Assembly (NCBI GenBank): GCA_026984045.1
Contig: JALSSV010000031.1
Coordinates: 1-64,000 of the forward strand
DNA length: 64,000 nt
Direction of reading: 5' to 3'
Origin: Chromatiales bacterium
Lineage (GTDB): Bacteria; Pseudomonadota; Gammaproteobacteria; UBA6429; Thiohalophilaceae
The stretch's first letter is position 1. Each line of letters begins with the position of its first letter. This document shows positions 1-6,867 of this stretch, piece by piece. A program made the position numbers and the translations under genes. Under the pieces are notes generated by a model. That model was given only the letters and a program-made list of their open reading frames with translations, had not been told where the DNA came from and made no database searches.

Positions 1-423
1 GGGCATCTTCGTGTCCTCTCAGATAGGCTTCAAACGAAGAATGCACACAGAACCCCATTGTAATCAACACCTTGGCGATCAAACCTCTTTATGCGGCGAT
101 CAGAAAAATGAGGGGATCCCTGAGCCCCGGAACATGATTTCTAAGTTGTCCTGTTTTTATTTTGTGTAGATATTACGGCAATCCAGAAACCGGATTCGCT
201 CGATTGCCAAACAGCAGTTCAGCTTCGCTTTAGCGCACAGGATACAAAAAACGGATGGCATGTCAATTTTTTGTTTCCGGTAAAGTGCGCGAGGAAAGGT
301 ACGAATAATTCCTGATAGCCGCCACTTGATAAATGATTAATCGTTTGTTTTCAGTCTCTTGCCTGACATGCCTCCCTGATCAGAAGCAATCTGCAATAAT
401 GATAATTTCGTATATCCTGCATC
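1..423. other. Non-coding left edge of the window
   Basis: No open frame of convincing coding character is visible on either strand. The stretch is visibly richer in A and T than the core genome to the right of 6.6 kb, as is all sequence up to about 2.7 kb, which fits acquired DNA. It lies downstream of the minus-strand transglutaminase-like gene, so any terminator for that gene would be here. I see no clear GC-rich hairpin followed by a T-run. Confidence 0.5.
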
Positions 424-1326
424 TCAATTCAATCGCACATTGACGCCATTTCGGGTATACACGAACTGATGCGTATTCCTCAACCCCGATCCCTCTGTCA
501 GCATTCCCGCATCGATGAGCCTGAAGCCGATGTAATTCATCTCGTTTTCCAGCATCTTTCCGTTTTGCGGATCGATTATCCGCCATCTCCCATTGAGGTA
601 CACCTCGACCCAGTTGTGATAGGTTTCGGGATTCAGCTTCTGGCTGTTGGCGGCGATGTAACCGCCCACCCCTCTTGCCGGGATTCCATTCAATCGTGCC
701 AGGGCCATGAACAAATACATGTATTCCGTACAATCGCCCTTCCTGTGCTTGTAGGCATACAATGCGCCCCTGTCATCCCGGATATAGCCGGCATAACGGA
801 TGTTCCGCGATTCCCATTTCAGTATGTTCCTCAATGTGCCGACCGGCTCACCTGCGCTCAATCGCTTTGCCAGTGTGCGAATTTCCATGTTATCGGTCTC
901 GACATATTTCTGGCCAGCAAGATACCTTGCAGAATCCCCCAGCCTCATGTGTTGCGGCTTCTCAGCAACCCCGATTTCTGCCGTAATCGTAATGACCCGT
1001 GTCGCATACGGAGGCAGGCGCTCTATCTCGAACCGAAGAATACGGTTCCCCGATTCATCATCAAATGCGGTAAAAGGCACCGTTGCCTGGACCTTTCGGA
1101 TTTTGAGAAAGGCCGACTCTGGCACAGGCGAGTAGGCATAAACTTCGACATTCCTCTGCACGATGGCCGTCTTGTTTTGCACTTCCATCTGGTACCGAAC
1201 GATGCGGGTTTGCGCATACTCATTCTGTTCACCCTCACCAAGATATACCAACCCGATTAGTGCAAGCCCAAGAAAGCCGAGCGGGAACACCCACCACAGA
1301 CGATTATGAAGGTCTAGTTTGAACAT
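424..1326 (-). CDS. Membrane-anchored transglutaminase-like protein
   Basis: A 300-residue protein with one hydrophobic segment near the N-terminus (about residues 11-29), then a presumably periplasmic region ending in a transglutaminase-like (papain-fold) domain. The likely catalytic triad is visible: Cys199 in KGDCTEY, His237 in TYHNWVEVYLNGRW and Asp252 in IIDPQ. In the family this triad supports a cysteine protease or transamidase. No substrate can be inferred here. Residues 35-130 look like a beta-rich domain found ahead of many bacterial transglutaminase-like domains. The gene overlaps the upstream rhodanese-like gene by 13 bases, so the two are probably co-translated. The ATG follows an AGAGG stretch. 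Composition is more AT-rich than the core genes, and I infer it is element cargo. No family name is assigned. Confidence 0.8.
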   Translation of the reverse strand: MFKLDLHNRLWWVFPLGFLGLALIGLVYLGEGEQNEYAQTRIVRYQMEVQNKTAIVQRNVEVYAYSPVPESAFLKIRKVQATVPFTAFDDESGNRILRFEIERLPPYATRVITITAEIGVAEKPQHMRLGDSARYLAGQKYVETDNMEIRTLAKRLSAGEPVGTLRNILKWESRNIRYAGYIRDDRGALYAYKHRKGDCTEYMYLFMALARLNGIPARGVGGYIAANSQKLNPETYHNWVEVYLNGRWRIIDPQNGKMLENEMNYIGFRLIDAGMLTEGSGLRNTHQFVYTRNGVNVRLN

Positions 1327-2120
1327 CCCTGCACCTCTTGCAAGCGGAAAGCGTGTTTCCCTGCGATAGCTTTACGCATCCTGTCGAACATTTTCAATGC
1401 GGACACCCCTCCGCGCAGAACATATACCTGATTTTCGTGATCGAGGTTGTATGCCATCAACTCGGACGTCATCGAAAAATCATCGTCGACAACAACAAAG
1501 TTCTCCGAACTGCTCAAAGACAGCATCTTCCTGACAGCCCCGCCGGTCAACTGCGGAATTTCCCGCCTGTGCGGAAAATACTTCGCCAGCACCGGATCCG
1601 GCTCCTTCACAATAGCCGTGAATTCTTCCGCTCCCCCGTGAACAACAAAATCATTGATATCCAGCGTGTAGGCCGCATCCAAAATCGCCATCATTCGGTT
1701 TGCCTTCGCCCAGCGCAGAAACGCCTGCCCACCAAAATAAACGGAGCCAAACCCTTTCTCCAACATGAACTTGCACAACAAATCGTTTTTCTGTTTGCGG
1801 AACGGCAAATCGATCAGCACAATTTGATAATCCCGAAATATGCGCTTGTTGGGCAACACTTCAGGAGCGATATGGATAGCAGCAGGAAAATGCCCGTTTA
1901 CGAACTCGTCTTCGGATCGCACATCGACGATCAATGCGCCACCCGCTTTTGCATATTTACTCAATTCATCAACGACTTCCTCACAATTTACCTTGGCTTG
2001 CACATTGGAAAATGCTGAAAGCAGACTCGTCAGCAAGGCGGCGGTAATGACGGATTTTCTGTCGGCCTTGCACACATTTATTTTGGCGTTTTCCTTTGTC
2101 ACAAACAGACGTCTATCCAT
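1314..2120 (-). CDS. Exported tandem rhodanese-like protein, no catalytic Cys
   Basis: A 268-residue protein, starting at the ATG at 2120 because GGGAGAG lies just upstream. A further 8 codons upstream are open but lack a ribosome site. After a basic N-terminal stretch there is a hydrophobic segment ending in SNVQA, which resembles a signal peptide. Two rhodanese-like folds follow. The first has DVRSEDEFVNGHFPAAIHI and a closing YFGGQAFLRW. The second has a degenerate VVVDDDFSM and LRGGVSAL. In both, the position where active rhodaneses carry the sulfur-accepting Cys loop reads as other residues (VLIDLPFRKQ, and VVDDDFSM). It is probably a non-catalytic binding or scaffold protein in the periplasm, working with the overlapping transglutaminase-like gene. 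Confidence 0.75.
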   Translation of the reverse strand: MDRRLFVTKENAKINVCKADRKSVITAALLTSLLSAFSNVQAKVNCEEVVDELSKYAKAGGALIVDVRSEDEFVNGHFPAAIHIAPEVLPNKRIFRDYQIVLIDLPFRKQKNDLLCKFMLEKGFGSVYFGGQAFLRWAKANRMMAILDAAYTLDINDFVVHGGAEEFTAIVKEPDPVLAKYFPHRREIPQLTGGAVRKMLSLSSSENFVVVDDDFSMTSELMAYNLDHENQVYVLRGGVSALKMFDRMRKAIAGKHAFRLQEVQGCSN

Positions 2121-2835
2121 AGAGGCTCTCCCTATCGGCAGCACAAAACGAGCGGCGGGAATAAACGGATTTTCTTCTGTGCGTTATCTGTCGTATTATT
2201 TGCATCGAACCGATGCTGGCGCAACCTGATCCTCACAATCATCCGCCGCAGGCCAGCTCCGTGCCAGTCTGACGAAATTCTACCGCAACCGAACCGCACT
2301 TATGAAAATGAATTCACGACAACCATTTCCTGATCGAATCGGCGTAGCACAAATCGTTTCTGCAGAAGTTATCAGGAATGTTGCTGATGAGTCGACACTG
2401 AACAATCAACATCCCGCACACACATGAATGCATGCTTTCTGCGTGATCAGTCGATAATTCCGGCAGGCAGGCCGCTCCCCTGCTGCGCCTCTCGCCATGC
2501 GGGGCAAGTCGACACCCGTACTGGCCAAGTAATCTTTGAGCATTCATATCGGACGGCCATAAAACCATCCGCAATTCCTCAGCCACTGCCGGGGACACAT
2601 AGCTGGTCGGTAACGAACCAGATGAAAACTGATGAATTGCTGGAAGCAAGGGGCCTTCATGCGTCATCGGTATCTCAGGCACAACACCTCACACAGCCCA
2701 TCCAAGGCTGATTTTACCCGATTTGCCAGCCGACGCCCGTATTTCCCACCCGGTTTCCTCCGATCCCGCTTTCACCGGAAAACGGCCTCAGGGGCGGCAA
2801 TTTGCCCATTTTTGCAGGTTTCATCACTACGGAGC
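2121..2835. other. Gene-poor stretch between cargo pair and orphan protein
   Basis: About 700 bases without a convincing gene. Short open frames exist on both strands, but none has a ribosome site together with recognisable protein character. The left part (to about 2.7 kb) is AT-richer and the right part GC-richer, so a composition boundary lies near 2.7 kb. The promoter for the minus-strand cargo pair should be here, but I could not pick one with confidence. Confidence 0.45.
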
Positions 2836-3525
2836 TCATCCCCGACTGGCACACCAGGCGCTCAAGGGCAGGATACGATCCTCGAGCCGCTCCAGGTACC
2901 CCAGCCTGCAATGGGAACCGGGTGCATCGGTACCATGACGCCGGCGCCATTCATGGCACGTGAGAGTGACCAGTGTTCCCACCTGTCGGCGGATCCCGGA
3001 AAACCCCGGTGTTCGATACAGGCTGTGCATGGCTTCCTGCAGAAATCCGGAAGAACCCGAGCGGCACGCCTGGAGGATCCGGGTTCGCCAGGCCTCAAGG
3101 CACTCTCGTGTCATGCGCCAGGTCCAGACCAGGCCGCCGCCATGTTCACTCTTGCGCGTAACACGAACCAGTTCGTAGTCATCCCCGATGCGCAGCCGGT
3201 GACGGCGATCGGTGATAGCGTGCAGTCTTTCCCGTTCGTGGGCCAGGCCATTACCGTTCGTCACGAGCAGCCACCAGAGCAGGTCATCATGCTCGGGTCG
3301 GGGCAGGAAAAACAACCGGGAATTGGCGTTTCCTTTCCTCTTGGCGTATGCACGCTGGTTGGCGTTGCGGTCAACGTGATAAAGATCGGCGAACTTGTCG
3401 GCAAGATGCGCGGCTCGCGTTATCGGCACGTGACCGGACGTGTGCCAGACATAGCCGCGGATGGCGGCATCGAGGAGGCGCTGCATCAGGACCGTTTTGT
3501 GGGTATGAACTGGTGGATCGTACAT
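2836..3525 (-). CDS. Conserved-looking hypothetical protein of the integrative element
   Basis: A 229-residue, basic, His- and Arg-rich protein. The ATG follows TGGAGA at a normal distance. Visible elements are HTHKTVLMQRLLDAAIRGY at the N-terminus, a WHTSGHVP stretch, then RLFFLPR and LLWWLLVT beta-like segments, DDYELVRVTR, and TWRMTRECLEAWR near the middle. There is no signal peptide or membrane segment, so it is probably cytoplasmic. I do not recognise a named domain. The clean reading frame and the regular alternation of hydrophobic and charged blocks argue that it is a real gene. It starts 160 bases from a perfect palindrome, with the hairpin-rich region beyond it on the way to the integrase. 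The basic character would suit nucleic-acid binding, but that is inference only. Confidence 0.7.
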   Translation of the reverse strand: MYDPPVHTHKTVLMQRLLDAAIRGYVWHTSGHVPITRAAHLADKFADLYHVDRNANQRAYAKRKGNANSRLFFLPRPEHDDLLWWLLVTNGNGLAHERERLHAITDRRHRLRIGDDYELVRVTRKSEHGGGLVWTWRMTRECLEAWRTRILQACRSGSSGFLQEAMHSLYRTPGFSGIRRQVGTLVTLTCHEWRRRHGTDAPGSHCRLGYLERLEDRILPLSAWCASRG

Positions 3526-3683
3526 GGGGTGTGTCTCCAGGCAGTGGGCTTGTCACGTATAGCGAACGCCGTCGAAAAGCTTCGTGATGCAGCGGGTGGG
3601 TATCCAGGGCAGCAACAGATGCGCGCTTGCGCGCATCGGACCGAGGCAAACCGGAGAGGGTTGCAAGTCTTTGATGTAAAAGC

Positions 3684-3718
3684 TTCATTTGAATCGGCCG
3701 GTGGCCGATTCAAATGAA
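3684..3718. repeat. Perfect 16-bp-arm palindrome
   Basis: The arms TTCATTTGAATCGGCC and GGCCGATTCAAATGAA are separated by a 3-base GGT spacer. The palindrome lies between the divergent starts of the 229-residue protein (minus strand) and the hairpin-rich region (plus strand). There is no T-run on either side, so it is not a standard terminator. It could be an operator, a recombination or replication site, or the outer stem of an RNA. The AT-rich outer part contrasts with the GC-rich hairpins that follow. Confidence 0.85.
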
Positions 3719-3720
3719 AC

Positions 3721-4860
3721 TACTGGAGATTCCAGAAGGGACGCCAGAAATGGCGACCCGGTACCTATACGAGACAGGACACTGGTGCATGTACGTTGCA
3801 CGACGGACATGACCGGGGGCCTGGCTCACCACCACCTGTGGGGGGCCTCACCAGCCCCCGACACCACCGTCACTGCCCCGAACGGGGCACGGCCGGACCA
3901 CCAATCCGGTCAGGCCGGGACCACTAATCCCGGCTGAGCACGCGCTGTAGCCGTATGCCCGTAGTTGGGCTCGTACGGCTGCGACGGGCGCTCCGGGCTG
4001 CAATGCCCGGTTCGACCCAATCCACACCGCAGTGGTGAGATTGGGCGACGCGGAAACGGGCCGGAGGGGGATATGCAACTGCATTGAAACCGAAGGAACC
4101 CTGTCGCAGATGAAGGTGGTGAAAATCCCCACCGGGGGGTGCTCGAGAGGGTACAACCCGGTCCCGACTGGTGGGCTTCACGCATGGCGGGAAACCGTCA
4201 TGAGGTCGCAAGGGGAAACCTGGAGCGGCTGGTACCAACCGGGGCAACCTGGGTGGATCGATGCATAGCTCAAGCCAGTAACGGCATCCCCGGAGGATGC
4301 TGTCGGGTAAGCGAACGATCGCCAGTGCCGGTCCTGAAGTGGCCGGTTGACTGAAGCTGGAAGGTTCATGACGGTAAGGGAGGCGCTTTGGAATCTCTGC
4401 CCCCTGAAAACCAATTGGCGAGGTGGAAAACACCACGTCATGAACATGAGGCGCTGGCTAGGTAGTGACATTTGCGTACTAACGCGGGAAGGCCTAAAGG
4501 CGATGACGGGGTTGGTACCCCCTGAGCCCATGGCCGGGAGCGATGTGAGTAGACCATAAACCTTGCTGGTGATTCAGTCGAAGCCGCAAGGGAGGCGCAA
4601 GCCAGCCGGGGGTGGTATCCCGGTGTCGAAAGCATCAGGCGTATGCGAAAGTGACTGGGCGTGGTAGCCCGGGTGGTGTGTGAGCGTGCCCTGACTGAAC
4701 GGGTGGTGCCGCAGATCCAGGTCGCATGTTTGGGGGTGGTACCCTCACAGCTCAACAATGTTCAACGTAGCGATGATATGGAGGTATTCGAGATTGGCCG
4801 TTCTTATTCGGGTCTGGCCAGCCCACTCGGTGCCCCACCATTTCGGTGGTGGGGTACCTA
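3721..4860 (+). ncRNA. Candidate large structured RNA of the integrative element
   Basis: About 1.1 kb between the palindrome and the integrase stop with no convincing protein frame. The plus strand has a near-continuous series of hairpins. Examples: 3723-3735; 3742-3755 (stem CGCCA/TGGCG, loop GAAA); 3785-3801; 3841-3859 (loop CTCACCA); 3874-3889; 3893-3909 (loop CCACCAA); 3915-3933 (loop CCACTAA); 3947-3982; 3993-4010; 4016-4045; 4185-4200 (loop GAAA); 4281-4303 (nine pairs with a G.U); 4422-4434; 4474-4485; 4508-4521 (loop TTGGTA); 4594-4603 (loop GCAA); 4606-4623; 4655-4672; 4731-4747 (loop TGGTA); 4833-4854. GNRA loops and G.U pairs occur on the plus strand and would be lost on the other, which fixes the likely transcribed strand. 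I cannot match it to a known RNA class. Ends are approximate and no promoter was identified. Confidence 0.6.
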
Positions 4861-4866
4861 CCAACT

Positions 4867-6465
4867 TCATCCGTGCTCAGGGACGAGAACGGGTATTTCG
4901 AGACCGGGGTAGTGTATGCGCCTGATCGCCTCATTGAGGCGTCTTATCGAAAAGGTACTGCCATACCGCCGGCCCATTCGCTGTGTATTGCTGTGTCCCA
5001 TGAGTGCGTCGGAAATCTCCTCGTCAAGGCCGGCTTCACGGCACGCATCCCGGAATGTATGCCGGAAGCTGTGGAACACCTTGCGCCGGTCGGTGATGCC
5101 CAATTCCTCTCGGATGTGCTTCATGAAGGCCTTGGAGAAAGCTGCCGAATACTTGCCGAAGCGGTCTGGCCGCAAGTCGGGGAAGAGCCGGATTTCCCCC
5201 TTGTTCCGCAATCGATCAAGGTAACGAAGAAATCCTGCGTCGATAATCCGGGGATGCAAGGGCAGTCGTCGCCTTGATGAGGCATTCTTGAGACGCTTTC
5301 GGGTACCCTGCTGTTCGGATTCGTCATCGATAACGACGCACCAGATGCCGTCAATTTGCTGAATGTCCTCAACCAGAAGCTGGGCCAGTTCTTCCACACG
5401 GCATCCCTGATAGAGCGCGAGCAGCGGAAGCCAGACACCGGCATCGCCAATACGGCGTCCGAGTCGCTTTCCCTGTGTATACAGAGGCGAGCAAAAGATC
5501 CGTCTGAGTTCGTCCAGATCAAACGGCAAGCGGTGACGGCTGTCGCTTCGGGGTATGGGGATCCGCTGTGCAGGATTGACGAACAGCTTTCCGTTGTTGA
5601 TGCCGACGTTGAACAGGGCACAGAGGAAGGTGATCTTCTTCGCGACAGTCTTGGGTCGCAGCCCCCGTCCAATCAATTCATCGCGATAGCGGATGACATC
5701 CTGCCGCGTCACCGATTCCGCCGTTTTCCGGCCCGTAGAGCGCCGGAAGTCGTTCAACACCCGACGCACGTCTTCGACGGTGCGCTCGGGTCGGCGGGGA
5801 TCGAACCGCTGCCAGTCCTCGAAAAGCGTATCGAGGATGGTGTCGCCGGTCCGGGGTTGAGACAGGCGACTGGCGGCAACCGGCTCCGGGGTCCACACCA
5901 CCTCGCCTTCGTCGCGCGCAAGCTGCTGGTCGTGAACCTCCGTGGCAGTTTGCAGGAACCGATACAGGAGCTCCCGGTATTTCGACTCGTTGCCCCGCAG
6001 CTCGATGCCAAGGAGGTTCAGGAAGACCGTCAGTGCCGGTTCGATGGCTTCGAGTCGAGACTCCCTGAGAACGTCTCTGAGGGCTTCGCGGGTTTCGAGC
6101 CGCTCGGCTTTGCGCTCTACGAGTTCGTCGAGGAAAAAGCCTTCCCGCCGGTGGTATTCATCGTTGGCAAGGCTGAGGTGACGCCACAGGTCACAGATCT
6201 CCCGGATCAGTTCATCGTTGATGATCAGGGGTGATGTGATGGCCTGCCGGCGCTGGATCTCGTTTCGGAGTTGTTCGCAACGCCGATCAAAATCGACAGA
6301 CGCCTGTCGGGCAAGCCGACGTGCTTCAGCCGGATCGCGAGTTCGGAGGGAAAACTTTTCCTCGACTTTGCCGAGATAAGGCTGAAGATCTCGCGGAATC
6401 TTTACCCTGAAATAATATGTGGCATTACGCCGAATCAACCGTGTTTGGGCGTGCATATCCGTCAT
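4867..6465 (-). CDS. Tyrosine site-specific integrase
   Basis: A 532-residue phage-type integrase. The N-terminus (about 8-65: RRNATYYFRVKIPRDLQPYL, then SLRTRDPAEARRLA) resembles the DUF6538-type arm-binding start of many integrases in tRNA genes. A core-binding region spans about 215-300 and the catalytic domain about 310-505. The catalytic residues are visible: Arg356 in CRVEE, a basic strand SSRRRLPLHP, His465 and Arg468 in HSFRH, His491 in GHS and the nucleophile Tyr501 in RRYGS. It therefore looks intact and active. It reads away from tRNA-Ser(GGA), whose 3' end lies 90 bases upstream, the usual layout for an integrase beside its own attachment site. The stop codon abuts the end of the hairpin-rich region, so the two would be transcribed toward each other. 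Confidence 0.93.
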   Translation of the reverse strand: MTDMHAQTRLIRRNATYYFRVKIPRDLQPYLGKVEEKFSLRTRDPAEARRLARQASVDFDRRCEQLRNEIQRRQAITSPLIINDELIREICDLWRHLSLANDEYHRREGFFLDELVERKAERLETREALRDVLRESRLEAIEPALTVFLNLLGIELRGNESKYRELLYRFLQTATEVHDQQLARDEGEVVWTPEPVAASRLSQPRTGDTILDTLFEDWQRFDPRRPERTVEDVRRVLNDFRRSTGRKTAESVTRQDVIRYRDELIGRGLRPKTVAKKITFLCALFNVGINNGKLFVNPAQRIPIPRSDSRHRLPFDLDELRRIFCSPLYTQGKRLGRRIGDAGVWLPLLALYQGCRVEELAQLLVEDIQQIDGIWCVVIDDESEQQGTRKRLKNASSRRRLPLHPRIIDAGFLRYLDRLRNKGEIRLFPDLRPDRFGKYSAAFSKAFMKHIREELGITDRRKVFHSFRHTFRDACREAGLDEEISDALMGHSNTQRMGRRYGSTFSIRRLNEAIRRIHYPGLEIPVLVPEHG

Positions 6466-6468
6466 CTC

Positions 6469-6490
6469 GGTGTACCACCTTGGTGTACCA
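6469..6490. repeat. Direct repeats upstream of the integrase
   Basis: GGTGTACCA occurs twice (6469-6477 and 6482-6490), 13 bases apart, between the integrase start and the tRNA attachment region. A related GGTACC follows at 6505-6510. The position and spacing fit arm-type binding sites for the integrase or an operator for its gene. No direct evidence separates these options. Confidence 0.45.
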
Positions 6491-6554
6491 GACGGATATG
6501 TATAGGTACCGAAGGATCAAAAACTTGTAAGTCCTTCAAATACCTAGAGAAATT

Positions 6555-6645
6555 TGGCGGAGAGGGAGGGATTCGAACCCTCGATACGGGGTTACCGTAT
6601 ACACACTTTCCAGGCGTGCTCCTTCGACCACTCGGACACCTCTCC
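6555..6645 (-). tRNA. tRNA-Ser(GGA), integration target
   Basis: A 91-base serine tRNA on the minus strand with encoded CCA. It has a seven-pair acceptor stem starting GGAGAGG, a long variable arm, the T-loop GGTTCGAATCC and anticodon GGA in the loop CTGGAAA. The 3' end points to the integrase, so the left attachment junction should lie in the 3' part of this gene. The tRNA is complete, meaning the element rebuilt its 3' end on integration. Confidence 0.97.
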
Positions 6646-6811
6646 GGGGTGTGGGTCATCACGAGAGCGGGGCTCGTGAAGCGCGGCATTTTACCACAAT
6701 CCGGGGAAAAATCATGGTGGGCGAGGGAAAGTTATTTGGTGATATTGCAAAAGGTTGAATGACGTGGGAGTGTCGTGGCAGGGGGCGCCGCTCCTTCAGA
6801 AGGAGAGTGTG

Positions 6812-6848
6812 GAAGAAGAAAGGGCCGCGGAGCGGCCCTTTCTTCTTC
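6812..6848 (-). terminator. Terminator downstream of pnp
   Basis: A perfect 17-base inverted repeat with a 3-base loop. The stem core is AAGGGCCGC/GCGGCCCTT, continued by a pyrimidine-rich TTTCTTCTTC on the minus strand. It lies 20 bases past the pnp stop and closes the rimP-to-pnp operon. Confidence 0.85.
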
Positions 6849-6867
6849 ATGATTGTCAGACCCGGAT

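Larger units (their letters stand above)
1..6577. mobile_element. Right part of an integrative element in tRNA-Ser(GGA)
   Basis: The tRNA, integrase, lower GC to the left, non-housekeeping gene content and abrupt return to core operons to the right all mark this as inserted DNA. The right boundary is within the 3' part of the tRNA. I found no second copy of the tRNA 3' end between 1 and 4800, so the far boundary is probably beyond the left edge. Genes present are the integrase, the candidate RNA, the 229-residue protein, and the rhodanese-like and transglutaminase-like pair. No transfer genes are visible in the part shown. Confidence 0.65.

Noticed and set aside
2632-3717. 361-codon plus-strand frame overlapping the 229-residue gene
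   Set aside because: The product has no protein-like pattern, and the minus-strand gene has a ribosome site and ordered blocks.
3924-4436. 170-codon minus-strand frame in the hairpin-rich interval
   Set aside because: Pro/Ser/Arg-rich low-complexity product without ribosome site or domain; the hairpins cross its frame without regard to codons.
1-4800. Second attachment site of the element
   Set aside because: No copy of the tRNA-Ser 3' end was found by reading; the far end is probably outside the window.
3721-4866. Complete group II intron
   Set aside because: Only one domain V-like hairpin is present, its loop is not GNRA, it lies at the 5' end of the hairpin run, and no reverse transcriptase is encoded.
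2145-6465. OMEGA/HEARO guide RNA or IS110 bridge RNA system
   Set aside because: No IscB/IsrB, TnpB or DEDD transposase is encoded nearby; the only recombinase is a standard tyrosine integrase.
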